Origin: Trinickia violacea
GTDB lineage: Bacteria; Pseudomonadota; Gammaproteobacteria; Burkholderiales; Burkholderiaceae
Length of the DNA stretch: 64,000 nt
NCBI RefSeq assembly: GCF_005280735.1
Contig: NZ_CP040077.1
Span: 4,030,001-4,094,000, forward strand
Direction: 5' to 3'
Shown piece after piece: positions 16,959-26,074 of this stretch. Numbering within the stretch: position 1 is the stretch's first letter; each line of letters begins with the position of its first letter. The notes beneath the pieces were generated by a model. The model did no database searches and was not told the origin of the DNA. It saw nothing but the letters and a program-made list of their open reading frames with translations. Both the position numbers and the translations under genes were made by a program.

Positions 16959-19900
16959 ATGTCCGCCCGCAAGGAAGCCGTCGATCCGGCCGAAGCCGCC
17001 CTCCCGCGGCACGACCACGCACTGCTCAGGCATGCGTTGCGGACGATTTTGACTCTCGCGCTCGTCCTCTACTTCATCGCGATCGGCGCCCTCGTCGGGC
17101 TGCGCTACGTGCTCCTGCCGCGCATCGACGACTTCCGTCCGCGGATCGAAACCCTCGTTTCCGAAAAGCTCCACGCACAACTGCGGATCGGCAAGCTCGC
17201 GCCGCACTGGTCCGGCTTCCAGCCGGGCATCGACGTGACCGATCTCACGATCCGCGGCCGCGACGGCAAGCTCGCGCTCGACATCCCGCATGCGACAGCA
17301 GCCGTGTCATGGCGCTCGCTCGTGCACTTCAAGCCGACGCTGTCGAGCCTCGTCGTGGACCAGCCGGACGTGCTCGTCGAGCGCTCGGCAGACGGGTCGT
17401 TATCGGTCGCGGGCGTGCAGGTGCCGACCGCCCACAAAGGCAACGACACGTTCTCGACCTGGCTCCTCGAGCAGCAGGCGATCGTGCTGCGCGGCGGCAC
17501 GCTGCGCTGGCGGGACGCCGAGCACGACGCGCCGGAACTCGCGTTGCGCGACATCCGCCTGGCGATCCTGAACCGCGGCGCCGATCACCGCATCGCACTG
17601 CAGGCGCCCGCCAACGGCACGGTGCTGCAAGGCCCGCTCGACTTCCGCGCGCAGTTCCGCCACGCGCACCTTCACGCGATCGGCAAGCCGGTGAACTGGA
17701 CCGGGCAGGCTTACATCTCGACGGGGCTCGTCGATCTGCCGGCGCTCGCGCGCTACATGAGCTTCCCGATTCAAACCTACGCCGGGCGCGTTGCAAACTC
17801 AATCTGGATAAATTTCTCGGGCGGCCATATCCGCTCGGCGAGCGGCGACCTGCAAGGCTATGACGTCGCGCTCCAGGTGCACCCGACGCAGCCGAAGCTC
17901 GACGTGCCAACCGCCGACTTCTCGTGGTCCGTCGATATCGATCCGCAGCGCGACTACACGCTGCGGCTGTCAAACCTGCGCGCCGAGCTCGGCCAGCCGC
18001 CGCTGCCGGACGGCACGCCGATCTGGCGCACGCTCGCGTTCAATACGCTCGTCGGCCACTACCGCGCGCCGAGTATCGAGCGCGGGCAATTCATGAGCGT
18101 CACCGGCGACCGCGTGGACCTCGGCATCCTCGCCGAATTCAGCCGCGCGCTGCCGTTCCCGCGGCGCTTCCTCAACGAGCTCGTGCGCTTCGATCCGCGC
18201 GGGCTCGTCGCCAACTACGACATGTCGTTCGAGCGCGCAAAGCCCGAGAACGACGAGGCGGCGAGCGAGCAGCGCGTGAGCGGCGCCGCGCCGATCATCC
18301 ACTACCGCTTCAAGGCCGACCTGCAAGGCATCAGCCTCGCCGCGCAGGAACCGCCGCCGGGCCTCACGCCGAAGGGCCACCCCCGCGCGGGCATCCCGGG
18401 CTTCGAGAATCTGTGGGGCGCCATCGATGCGGACGAAACGCACGGCACCGTGGCGCTCGATACCGTCAACGCGGCGGTCACGGTCCCCGGCGCATTCGAC
18501 AACCCGCGCCTCACATTCGACCGTCTGAGCGGGCACGGCAACTGGACAGTCCTGCCGGCCGAGCCCGGCGAAAAGCATAAGCCGTTCGTAATCACGGTAT
18601 CCGACCTCAACGTCGCGAACGCCGACACAGCCGGCCGCGTGGTCGCGAACTACTCGAATCCCGGCCACGGCCGCGGCACGCTGGACCTGACGGCCAACAT
18701 CGACCACGCGCTCGTCACGCGCATCACGCGCTACCTGCCGACCAGCATCAGCGAACACCTGCGCGACTATCTCGGCCACGGGCTGCAAGCCGGCATGGCT
18801 CGCCACGGCGTGATCGAAGTGCACGGCAACCTCGACAAATTCCCCTATTCGATCGATCCGAAGGCCGGCATCTTCCGCATCACCGCGCCGTTCTCGGGCG
18901 GCAAGTTCGACCCGTCGCCGTTTCCTCCGAAGAAACTGAAGAACGGCACGCCTGACATCTGGCCGGCCTTCGACGATATCGACGGCGTCTTCACGCTCAA
19001 GGAAAACGTGCTGCGCTTCGATATCGACAAGGGGCGCTATAAAGGCGTGCGCGTCACCAAGGTGGCCGGACATATCGACGACCTCGGCCACAAAGAAAGC
19101 TCGCCGCTCATCATCGAAGGCCAAGCGCGGGGCCCGCTCGCCGACCTGCTGGACTACGCGAACAACAGCGCGCTTGCCGGCATGACCAACCACGCCGCCG
19201 ATAAAGTGCGCGGCAGCGGCCCGGCGACGCTCGCGCTCACGCTCACGATTCCGCGCCATCCGAAGCCGCATGTGGCTGTCGAAGGGTCGATCGGTTTTCT
19301 CGGCAACGAACTCGCGGCCAACAATGCGCCGCCGCTCTCGCGGCTCACCGGCAAGGTCAGCTTCACCGAACACTCGGTTACGCTGAACGGGATCAACGGA
19401 CGCTGGCTCGGCGGCGACGTGCGCGCCGACGGCGCGCTCAGCCCGAGCGGCACCTATGCGTTCAACGTCGCGGGACGCGTCGCCGTCGACGCCGCGCGCG
19501 ACCTCAATCTGCACGGTACGGCCGCCGAGCTACTGACACACGTTTCCGGCAGCGCGCCTTACTCGATCAACGTGCGCGGCGCGAAGGGCCGCCAGCCGGA
19601 AGTCACGGCGAGCTCGGACCTGACCGGCCTCGCGCTCGATCTGCCGGCGCCGTACAACAAGCCGCTCGGCACGCCGATGCCGCTCTCGTTCACCTTCAAG
19701 CCGCTCGACGCGAGCGACGGCGCCAACCTGCAGCGCGCCGACCTGATCTTCGGTCCGCTCGCGGCCGCCTACGTGCTGCACCACCCGCCGCATGAGGAGC
19801 CGACGGTCGTGCGCGGCGCGATCGGCTTCAACCGGCCTGCGGACCTGCCCGACGAGGGCGTGATCGCCAATATCGACATCCAGGAGTTCGATGCCGACGC

Positions 19901-21191
19901 CTGGCGCGCTTTCTATAGCGGGCTGCATGCCACCAAGGAAACCCTATCGACGGATGCCGCCAGCGCGAGCCCAGCCAGTTCGAGCGCAGGCGGCGGCACC
20001 CGCCCCGCCGCCCAATACCTGCCGAGCCGCTTCGCGCTGCACGTCGATACGCTGAAGCTCCTGCATCGCAATTGGGAAAACGTGGTCGTCGACGCGTCGC
20101 GCGCCGGCCCCAACTGGCAGGCGAATATCGCGTCCGATCAGGTCTCGGGCGAGCTGTCTTGGCAGCCCGGCGGCGGACGCAACAACGAAGGACTGCTGCA
20201 AGCGCGCCTCGCCAAAGTCGTGATCCCGGGCACGGTGGAAAATGAGCTGGTCAACCAGGTCGCCCACGCGCCCACAACGAAAATGCCGGCGATCGATCTC
20301 GTCGTCGACGACCTCACCGTGCGCAATCGCGACATCGGCAGGCTCGAAGTCGACGCCCACAATCTCGACGACAACGGCGTGCCGGTCTGGCAGCTCGACA
20401 AGTTCGAAGTGAGCAATCCGGCCGCCAAGCTCTCGGCCACCGCCAACTGGCGCACCTCGCGCCGCCTCGGCGCCGACGCGCCGGACGACTCGCCGCGGCG
20501 CACCGTCATCGACTTCAAGCTCGACATCGCCGACGCCGGCGCGCTGCTCGAACGCTTCGGCCTGCCGCGCACAGTGAAAAAGGGCAGCGGATCGCTCTCG
20601 GGCAAGATCGGCTGGCGCGGCGGCCCGACTGCGATCGACTACCCGACGCTCACCGGCAACGTCGCGGTCGATTTGCATCATGGGCAGATCCTGAAGGTCG
20701 ACCCGGGCGTCGCGAAGCTGCTCGGCGTGCTGAGCCTGCAAAGCCTCTCGCGCGTCTTGACACTCAATTTCAAGGACGTGATCGGCGAGGGTCTTCCGTT
20801 CGAGAGCGTGACGGGCACCGGCCAGATCAAGAACGGCATCGGCCGCACCGACGATTTCCGGATCGTGACCGCACCGGCCCGCGCGAGCATGAAGGGCACC
20901 GTCGATCTCGCGCACGAGACGCAGAACCTGAACGTCGACGTGACGCCGACCGTGAACGCCGGCTCGGCAGTGATCGCCGCGACGATCATCAATCCGCTCC
21001 TCGGGCTGGGCGCGCTCGCCGCGAACTTCGCGCTGTCGGAATCGCTCGCGCACGCGTTCGCGATTCATTACGCGATCAGCGGATCGTGGGCGCATCCGCA
21101 CATCGAGCGGGTCCACGGCGATCGCGGTAAGATGGTCGCTCCGGTCGAGGCGGCTCCGGCCACGGCCCCCGCCGAGTCAACGGGCGAGTGA
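16959..21191 (+). CDS. yhdP: YhdP/AsmA-like giant envelope protein
   Basis: A 1410-residue protein of the YhdP (DUF3971/AsmA-like C-terminal) family. These inner-membrane-anchored proteins span the periplasm and are implicated in phospholipid transport to the outer membrane. One N-terminal transmembrane helix (about residues 24-48, LTLALVLYFIAIGALVGL) is followed by long beta-repeat sequence. The C-terminal part has the DYPTLTGNVAVDLHHGQILKVDPG and VAKLLGVLSLQSLSRVL motifs typical of YhdP. ATG 16959 was preferred over the in-frame TTG at 16941. It is followed by the amidase and tldD genes, a conserved neighbourhood. Confidence 0.92.
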   Translation: MSARKEAVDPAEAALPRHDHALLRHALRTILTLALVLYFIAIGALVGLRYVLLPRIDDFRPRIETLVSEKLHAQLRIGKLAPHWSGFQPGIDVTDLTIRGRDGKLALDIPHATAAVSWRSLVHFKPTLSSLVVDQPDVLVERSADGSLSVAGVQVPTAHKGNDTFSTWLLEQQAIVLRGGTLRWRDAEHDAPELALRDIRLAILNRGADHRIALQAPANGTVLQGPLDFRAQFRHAHLHAIGKPVNWTGQAYISTGLVDLPALARYMSFPIQTYAGRVANSIWINFSGGHIRSASGDLQGYDVALQVHPTQPKLDVPTADFSWSVDIDPQRDYTLRLSNLRAELGQPPLPDGTPIWRTLAFNTLVGHYRAPSIERGQFMSVTGDRVDLGILAEFSRALPFPRRFLNELVRFDPRGLVANYDMSFERAKPENDEAASEQRVSGAAPIIHYRFKADLQGISLAAQEPPPGLTPKGHPRAGIPGFENLWGAIDADETHGTVALDTVNAAVTVPGAFDNPRLTFDRLSGHGNWTVLPAEPGEKHKPFVITVSDLNVANADTAGRVVANYSNPGHGRGTLDLTANIDHALVTRITRYLPTSISEHLRDYLGHGLQAGMARHGVIEVHGNLDKFPYSIDPKAGIFRITAPFSGGKFDPSPFPPKKLKNGTPDIWPAFDDIDGVFTLKENVLRFDIDKGRYKGVRVTKVAGHIDDLGHKESSPLIIEGQARGPLADLLDYANNSALAGMTNHAADKVRGSGPATLALTLTIPRHPKPHVAVEGSIGFLGNELAANNAPPLSRLTGKVSFTEHSVTLNGINGRWLGGDVRADGALSPSGTYAFNVAGRVAVDAARDLNLHGTAAELLTHVSGSAPYSINVRGAKGRQPEVTASSDLTGLALDLPAPYNKPLGTPMPLSFTFKPLDASDGANLQRADLIFGPLAAAYVLHHPPHEEPTVVRGAIGFNRPADLPDEGVIANIDIQEFDADAWRAFYSGLHATKETLSTDAASASPASSSAGGGTRPAAQYLPSRFALHVDTLKLLHRNWENVVVDASRAGPNWQANIASDQVSGELSWQPGGGRNNEGLLQARLAKVVIPGTVENELVNQVAHAPTTKMPAIDLVVDDLTVRNRDIGRLEVDAHNLDDNGVPVWQLDKFEVSNPAAKLSATANWRTSRRLGADAPDDSPRRTVIDFKLDIADAGALLERFGLPRTVKKGSGSLSGKIGWRGGPTAIDYPTLTGNVAVDLHHGQILKVDPGVAKLLGVLSLQSLSRVLTLNFKDVIGEGLPFESVTGTGQIKNGIGRTDDFRIVTAPARASMKGTVDLAHETQNLNVDVTPTVNAGSAVIAATIINPLLGLGALAANFALSESLAHAFAIHYAISGSWAHPHIERVHGDRGKMVAPVEAAPATAPAESTGE

Positions 21192-21292
21192 CGCGCCGCA
21201 GGGCGCCCGCCCTGACAGGGCCGGATCAGTCGCCGCCACGGCGCCGTTTCTTCGACGCTTCCGAGATTCGGGCGAATGCCACAGTTCACGAC

Positions 21293-22120
21293 ATGAGCGA
21301 GCCACACCCTAGTTCCACGCCGTACCGCGTCGCCGCGCTGCAAATGGTCAGCACGCCCGATCGCGAACGCAATCTCGACGCCGCCGGCCAGTTGATCGCC
21401 GACGCGGCCGCCAGCGGCGCGAAGCTCGTGCTGCTTCCCGAGTACTTCTGCTTCATGGGATTCAAGGACACCGACAAGCTCACGGTGCGCGAGCCCCACG
21501 GCGACGGCCCGATCCAGCGCTTTCTCGCCGACGCGGCGCGTCGGCACGGCGTCTGGGTGATCGGCGGGACGCTGCCGCTCGTGGCGCCGGAAGCGTCGCG
21601 GGTGCTGAACACGACGCTCGTGTTCTCGCCCGAAGGCGACGAAGCGGCGCGCTACGACAAAATCCACCTCTTCAACTTCGAGAAAGGCAGCGAGTCGTTC
21701 GATGAAGCGCGCACGATCCGGCCGGGTGACACGGTCCGCACGTTCGACGCGCCGTTCGGGCGGGTCGGCCTGTCGGTCTGCTACGATCTGCGCTTTCCGG
21801 AGCTGTATCGCCAAATGGGCGACTGCGCGTTGATCGTCGTGCCCTCGGCGTTCACCTACACGACGGGCCGCGCGCATTGGGAGATGCTGCTGCGTGCCCG
21901 GGCGGTCGAAAACCAGTGCTACGTGCTCGCCGCGGCCCAAGGCGGCACGCATGAGAACGGCCGCCGCACCTGGGGACACAGCATGCTGGTCGACCCGTGG
22001 GGCGAGATCGTCGCGGTCCGCGACGAAGGCGCGGGTGTCGTCGCGGGCGATATCGACCTCGCGCGCATCGCCGGAGTGCGCCAGAGCCTGCCCGCGTGGC
22101 GGCATCGCGTATTGGCATGA
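21293..22120 (+). CDS. Carbon-nitrogen hydrolase (Nit1-type, deaminated-glutathione amidase-like)
   Basis: A 275-residue nitrilase-superfamily amidase. The complete Glu-Lys-Cys triad is visible: Glu50 (LVLLPEYF), Lys123 (YDKIHLFNFE) and Cys163 (GLSVCYDLRFPELY). The RFPE context and the PSAFTYTTGRAHWEMLLRARA segment resemble the Nit1/YafV-type subgroup that repairs deaminated glutathione. That specific activity is inferred from similarity. ATG 21293 was chosen because the protein then begins just before the conserved VAALQMVS strand. It lies between the YhdP-like gene and tldD on the same strand. Confidence 0.88.
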   Translation: MSEPHPSSTPYRVAALQMVSTPDRERNLDAAGQLIADAAASGAKLVLLPEYFCFMGFKDTDKLTVREPHGDGPIQRFLADAARRHGVWVIGGTLPLVAPEASRVLNTTLVFSPEGDEAARYDKIHLFNFEKGSESFDEARTIRPGDTVRTFDAPFGRVGLSVCYDLRFPELYRQMGDCALIVVPSAFTYTTGRAHWEMLLRARAVENQCYVLAAAQGGTHENGRRTWGHSMLVDPWGEIVAVRDEGAGVVAGDIDLARIAGVRQSLPAWRHRVLA

Positions 22121-22213
22121 TTCAACTCCCCTTGCGAAGCCGCCGTTAAACCCTTATCTCTCCCACGTATCAGCGCCGCGACCCAACCGTTTTTGGAATC
22201 CACCCACACACGC

Positions 22214-23680
22214 ATGAACATCATCGAACCCGGCATCCGCAACCTCGCGACCGCGAAAGACGTCCTCCTCACGCCCTACGGGCTCGACGAAGCGCTGCTC
22301 ACCCGCACGCTCGCCGACATCTTCACGCATCGCGTCGACTACGCCGACCTGTACTTCCAGGCGACGCGCAGCGAAGCGTGGAGCCTCGAGGAAGGCATCG
22401 TGAAATCGGGCAGCTTCAGCATCGACCAGGGCGTCGGCGTGCGCGCCGTGTCCGGCGACCGCACCGCGTTCGCGTACTCCGATGACCTCTCGCCGCAAGC
22501 CCTCGCGCAAGCCGCCGAGGCGACGCGCGCGATCGCCAAGGCAGGCGGCGGCAAGCAGAAGGTGAAAGTGGCGTCGTCGCTCACGGGCGTGGCCGGGCGC
22601 GATCTGTACCTGCCGGCCGATCCGCTCGCCTCGCTCGACGCCACCGCCAAGGTGAAGCTGCTCGAGCGCGTCGAGAAGATGGCGCGCAGCCGCGATCCGC
22701 GCGTCACGCAGGTGATGGCGGGCCTTGCCGGCGAATACGACGTCGTGCTCGTCGCACGCAGCGACGGCGCGCTCGCGGCGGACATCCGCCCGCTCGTGCG
22801 CGTCTCGGTGACGGTGATCGCCGAGCAGAACGGCCGGCGCGAGATCGGCTCGGGCGGCGGCGGCGGCCGCTTCGACTACGGCTACTTCACCGATGCCGTG
22901 CTGGAGAGCTACGTCGACGACGCCGTGAAGGCGGCGCTCGTGAACCTCGAAGCGCGTCCGGCGCCGGCCGGCGCGATGACCGTCGTGCTCGGCCCGGGCT
23001 GGCCCGGCGTGCTGCTGCACGAAGCGATCGGCCACGGCCTCGAAGGCGACTTCAACCGCAAGGGCTCGTCGGCCTTTGCCGGCCGCATCGGCGAGCAGGT
23101 CGCCGCGAAGGGCGTGACGGTCGTCGACGACGGCACGCTGCCGAATCGCCGCGGTTCGCTCAACATCGACGACGAAGGCAACCCGACGCAGTGCACGACG
23201 CTGATCGAAGACGGCATCTTGAAGGGCTACATCCAGGACACGCTGAACGCGCGCCTGATGAAGATGCCGGTGACGGGCAACGCGCGCCGCGAATCGTACG
23301 CCGCGCTGCCGATGCCGCGCATGACCAACACCTACATGCTCAACGGCAACAAGGACCCGCAGGAGATCATCGCATCGGTGAAGAACGGCCTCTACGCGGT
23401 GAACTTCGGCGGCGGCCAGGTCGACATCACGAACGGCAAGTTTGTGTTCTCGGCGTCCGAGGCGTACATGATCGAAGACGGCAAGATCACCTACCCGGTC
23501 AAGGGCGCCACGTTGATCGGCAGCGGGCCGGAATCGCTCAAGTATGTGAGCATGATCGGCAACGACATGTCGCTCGACACGGGCGTCGGCGTGTGCGGCA
23601 AGGAAGGCCAGAGCGTGCCGGTCGGCGTCGGCCAGCCGACACTGCGCATCGACAAGATGACGGTCGGCGGCACGGTTTGA
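22214..23680 (+). CDS. tldD: Metalloprotease TldD
   Basis: Zinc protease subunit that works with TldE/PmbA, for example in maturing microcins and degrading the CcdA antitoxin. The 488-residue protein has the HExxxH motif (HEAIGHGLEGDF, His269, Glu270, His274) and the glycine-rich SGGGGGRFDYGYF segment. The ATG at 22214 gives the usual start; the frame is open seven codons upstream from a TTG. The tldE partner is not in the window. Confidence 0.96.
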   Translation: MNIIEPGIRNLATAKDVLLTPYGLDEALLTRTLADIFTHRVDYADLYFQATRSEAWSLEEGIVKSGSFSIDQGVGVRAVSGDRTAFAYSDDLSPQALAQAAEATRAIAKAGGGKQKVKVASSLTGVAGRDLYLPADPLASLDATAKVKLLERVEKMARSRDPRVTQVMAGLAGEYDVVLVARSDGALAADIRPLVRVSVTVIAEQNGRREIGSGGGGGRFDYGYFTDAVLESYVDDAVKAALVNLEARPAPAGAMTVVLGPGWPGVLLHEAIGHGLEGDFNRKGSSAFAGRIGEQVAAKGVTVVDDGTLPNRRGSLNIDDEGNPTQCTTLIEDGILKGYIQDTLNARLMKMPVTGNARRESYAALPMPRMTNTYMLNGNKDPQEIIASVKNGLYAVNFGGGQVDITNGKFVFSASEAYMIEDGKITYPVKGATLIGSGPESLKYVSMIGNDMSLDTGVGVCGKEGQSVPVGVGQPTLRIDKMTVGGTV

Positions 23681-23778
23681 CGCGGGACTGACGCACACAT
23701 TGCCGCAGTCAGGCGCGCAGATTTCTTGCGCGCCATGACCAAACGATGCGGGAAATCCGCATTTTTTGGGGTCATGGG

Positions 23779-23807
23779 TTGTCAGCCACGCCCCGCCGGG
23801 TTATAAA
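23779..23807 (+). promoter_or_regulatory. Strong sigma-70 promoter for the aroG leader
   Basis: TTGTCA (23779-23784), a 17-nt spacer, then TATAAA (23802-23807). Each box has five of six consensus bases at ideal spacing. Transcription would begin near 23814, about 34 nt before the leader-peptide start codon. Confidence 0.8.
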
Positions 23808-23847
23808 GCCAAGTACCTTTTTTGACGAGCCGCTTCCTTTCCAAGCC

Positions 23848-23916
23848 ATGCTGTCCGCCAAGTTTTACTTTTACTTCTTTTGGTATCTCAGACCGCTGGC
23901 GGATCGAGAGGAGTAA
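23848..23916 (+). CDS. Aromatic-rich leader peptide of the aroG attenuator (22 aa)
   Basis: A 22-codon ORF, ATG to TAA. Codons 6-13 encode FYFYFFWY: four Phe, three Tyr and one Trp without a break. Ribosomes short of any charged aromatic tRNA would stall there. The ORF contains RNA segment 1 (23854-23860) before the run and segment 2 (23894-23903) after it. The ribosome-binding site is weak, which is common for leader peptides. Codon 15 is the rare AGA. It precedes aroG by 200 bp. The peptide is expected to have no function beyond sensing translation. Confidence 0.88.
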   Translation: MLSAKFYFYFFWYLRPLADREE

Positions 23917-23978
23917 CAGTGCACTAAAGGCACCCGGAATTCCCGAAAAAACCGCCAGCGAGTCTGGCGGTTTTTTTT
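23854..23978 (+). promoter_or_regulatory. Ribosome-mediated transcription attenuator of aroG
   Basis: Four segments are visible. Segment 1, TCCGCCA (23854-23860), pairs with TGGCGGA in segment 2 (23897-23903). Segment 2, CGCTGGCGG (23894-23902), pairs perfectly with segment 3, CCGCCAGCG (23952-23960), forming the antiterminator. Segment 3 alternatively pairs with segment 4, CTGGCGG (23964-23970), forming the terminator. Stalling in the aromatic run would cover segment 1, free segment 2 for segment 3 and allow transcription into aroG. Reaching the stop codon would cover segment 2 and let the terminator form. The pairings are seen in the sequence; the mechanism follows the trp-operon model. Confidence 0.88.
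23946..23978 (+). terminator. Attenuator terminator hairpin with U8 tract
   Basis: AAAAAACCGCCAG (23946-23958) and CTGGCGGTTTTTT (23964-23976) form a perfect stem with a CGAGT loop, followed by further Ts to 23978. It is the strongest intrinsic terminator in the window and lies between the leader peptide and aroG, not after a gene. Confidence 0.95.
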
Positions 23979-24116
23979 CGCCCCGTGACTTGGCCTCGAT
24001 CGACGACTCGTTTAACCGCTACGAATTTTTGAACGCTTTTTGAATACCGTCCGCTTCGGCATCGCTTTCCCAGAAACGCGTGCTTCGAGCGAACCACACC
24101 GCAATGGAGAGTCAGA

Positions 24117-25190
24117 ATGCCCCCGCACAATACCGATGACGTCCGAATTCGAGAACTGAAAGAACTCACGCCGCCCGCGCACCTGATCCGCGAGTTCCCG
24201 TGCACGGAACCGATGTCCGACCTGATCTTCAATGCCCGCCGGTCGATGCACCGCATCCTGCATGGCATGGAAGACCGCCTGATCGTCATCATCGGGCCGT
24301 GCTCGATCCATGACACGAAAGCGGCGATGGAATACGCCGGACGGCTCGTCGAAGAGCGCAAGCGCTTCGCCGGCGAGCTCGAAATCGTGATGCGCGTGTA
24401 CTTCGAAAAGCCGCGCACGACGGTGGGCTGGAAGGGCCTCATCAACGACCCGTACCTCGACAACAGCTTCAAGATCAACGACGGCCTGCGCACGGCGCGC
24501 GAGCTGCTCGTCAACATCAACGAGCTTGGGCTGCCGGCCGGCACCGAATACCTCGACATGATCAGCCCGCAATACATCGCCGATCTGATCTCGTGGGGCG
24601 CGATCGGTGCGCGCACCACGGAATCGCAAGTGCACCGCGAGCTGGCCTCGGGTCTCTCCTGCCCGGTCGGCTTCAAGAACGGCACCGACGGCAACGTGAA
24701 GATCGCGGTCGACGCGATCAAGGCCGCATCGCAGCCGCACCATTTCCTGTCGGTGACGAAGGGCGGGCACTCGGCGATCGTGTCGACGGCCGGCAACGAG
24801 GACTGCCACATCATCCTGCGCGGCGGCAAGGTGCCGAACTACGATGCGGCGAGCGTCGATGCGGCCTGCACCGACATCAGCAAGGCCGGCCTCGCCGCGC
24901 GCCTGATGATCGACGCGAGCCACGCGAACAGCTCGAAGAAGCACGAGAACCAGATCCCGGTGTGCGCCGATATCGGCCGCCAGATCGCCTCGGGCGACGA
25001 GCGGATCGTCGGCGTGATGATCGAGTCGCATCTCGTGGCGGGCCGGCAGGACCTCAAGGAAGGCTGCGAGCTGACCTACGGCCAGAGCATCACCGACGCG
25101 TGCATCGACTGGGACGCCAGCATTGGCGTGCTCGAAGGGCTCGCGCAAAGCGTCAGGCAGCGGCGCGTCGCGCGCGGCAGCGGGAATTGA
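24117..25190 (+). CDS. aroG: 3-deoxy-7-phosphoheptulonate (DAHP) synthase, class I
   Basis: Condenses phosphoenolpyruvate and erythrose 4-phosphate, the entry step of aromatic amino acid synthesis. The 357-residue size and motifs (VIIGPCSIHDTKAAMEYA, YFEKPRTTVGWKGLINDP, GARTTESQVHRELASGLSCPVGFKNGTDG, MIDASHANSSKKHENQ) place it in the AroF/G/H (I-alpha) class. Which amino acid inhibits the enzyme cannot be read with confidence. The ribosome-binding site GGAGAG lies just before the ATG. Expression is probably set by the attenuator upstream, which senses all three aromatic amino acids. It is convergent with the adenosyltransferase gene. Confidence 0.97.
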   Translation: MPPHNTDDVRIRELKELTPPAHLIREFPCTEPMSDLIFNARRSMHRILHGMEDRLIVIIGPCSIHDTKAAMEYAGRLVEERKRFAGELEIVMRVYFEKPRTTVGWKGLINDPYLDNSFKINDGLRTARELLVNINELGLPAGTEYLDMISPQYIADLISWGAIGARTTESQVHRELASGLSCPVGFKNGTDGNVKIAVDAIKAASQPHHFLSVTKGGHSAIVSTAGNEDCHIILRGGKVPNYDAASVDAACTDISKAGLAARLMIDASHANSSKKHENQIPVCADIGRQIASGDERIVGVMIESHLVAGRQDLKEGCELTYGQSITDACIDWDASIGVLEGLAQSVRQRRVARGSGN

Positions 25191-25221
25191 TGACCTGATC
25201 GATCGAGCTTATTGAGGGAAA

Positions 25222-25773
25222 TTAGCGGCCGCGATCGTGCTGCCACAGCACGTCGCTGCCGCCGTCGGCCCGATTGAGCACGCGCGCCAGCACGAACAGC
25301 AGGTCGGACAAACGATTCACATAGCGCCGCGGCGCTTCGTTGACCGCCTGCGTCTCGCCCAGCGCCACGATCGAGCGCTCCGCGCGGCGGCACACCGTCC
25401 GGCAAACATGCGCAAGCGCCGCCGAGCGCGAGCCGCCCGGCAGAATGAATTCCTCGAGCGGCGGCAGATCCGCGTTGCACTGTGCAAGCCATCCGTCGAG
25501 CTGCGCCAGATGCGCGTCCGTGATCATCGTGTGACCGGGAATGCACAGCTCGCCGCCCAAATCGAACAAATCGTGTTGAATCGCCGTCAGCATGTCGCGC
25601 ACGTCGGCAGGGAGCGGCTCGCATAGCAGCACGCCGATGTGCGAGTTCAACTCGTCGGCGTCGCCCATCGCGGCGATGCGGGCGTCGTCCTTGCGGACGC
25701 GGCTGCCGTCGCCGAGACCGGTGGTGCCGTCGTCGCCCGTGCGGGTGGCGATTTTGCTCAAACGGTGACCCAT
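25222..25773 (-). CDS. Cob(I)yrinic acid a,c-diamide / cob(I)alamin adenosyltransferase, PduO type
   Basis: Adds the 5'-deoxyadenosyl group from ATP to reduced corrinoid to make adenosylcobalamin. The 183-residue protein has the PduO ATP-binding N-terminus (TRTGDDGTTGL, about 10-20), the GDADELNS motif (about 37-44), RTVCRRAERSIVAL and NRLSDLLFVLARVLNR. It belongs to the helical-bundle PduO/MMAB family, not the P-loop CobA/BtuR family. It diverges from the FAD-oxidase gene, and a TATAAT on the minus strand (25844-25849) may be its -10. No cobalamin riboswitch is apparent upstream. Confidence 0.93.
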   Translation of the reverse strand: MGHRLSKIATRTGDDGTTGLGDGSRVRKDDARIAAMGDADELNSHIGVLLCEPLPADVRDMLTAIQHDLFDLGGELCIPGHTMITDAHLAQLDGWLAQCNADLPPLEEFILPGGSRSAALAHVCRTVCRRAERSIVALGETQAVNEAPRRYVNRLSDLLFVLARVLNRADGGSDVLWQHDRGR

Positions 25774-26074
25774 TTCGGCTCCTTATCGATGGCGGGATGC
25801 CCTTGATCCGCGGCGCCGGCCAGGCCGCCGCATAGCGGCCACCATTATAGGTTCTCGGGATATCTCGGGGGCCGGGTCCGGCGAAGACGTTCAGCGTAGA
25901 ATGGACCGTCTCACATGCAAGCGCCGGTTCCCAGTATTTGCCGCTCTTTTTACCGTCTCTTGCCGCTGCGGACCGTCAAGGCCGCGGCCGGAGACTCGCC
26001 AAGGCCCGCAGAGGTCCGCGCGCTGCAAACCCTCTTCGCCATAACACGCCGCACCCCGCTGCCTGGAGACATCC
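25774..26074. other. Divergent intergenic region without a gene
   Basis: About 300 bp between the adenosyltransferase (minus) and the FAD-linked oxidase (plus). Apart from the minus-strand TATAAT at 25844-25849 and the ribosome-binding site of the oxidase gene just before 26075, I see no RNA gene, repeat or strong hairpin. Confidence 0.5.

Noticed and set aside
23822..24043. 73-codon ORF across the aroG leader in another frame
   Set aside because: It runs through the terminator hairpin and would displace the aromatic leader ORF, which explains the region far better.
25774..26074. Cobalamin riboswitch upstream of the corrinoid adenosyltransferase
   Set aside because: The interval is too short and lacks a recognisable B12-box (GCCACTG-type) core.
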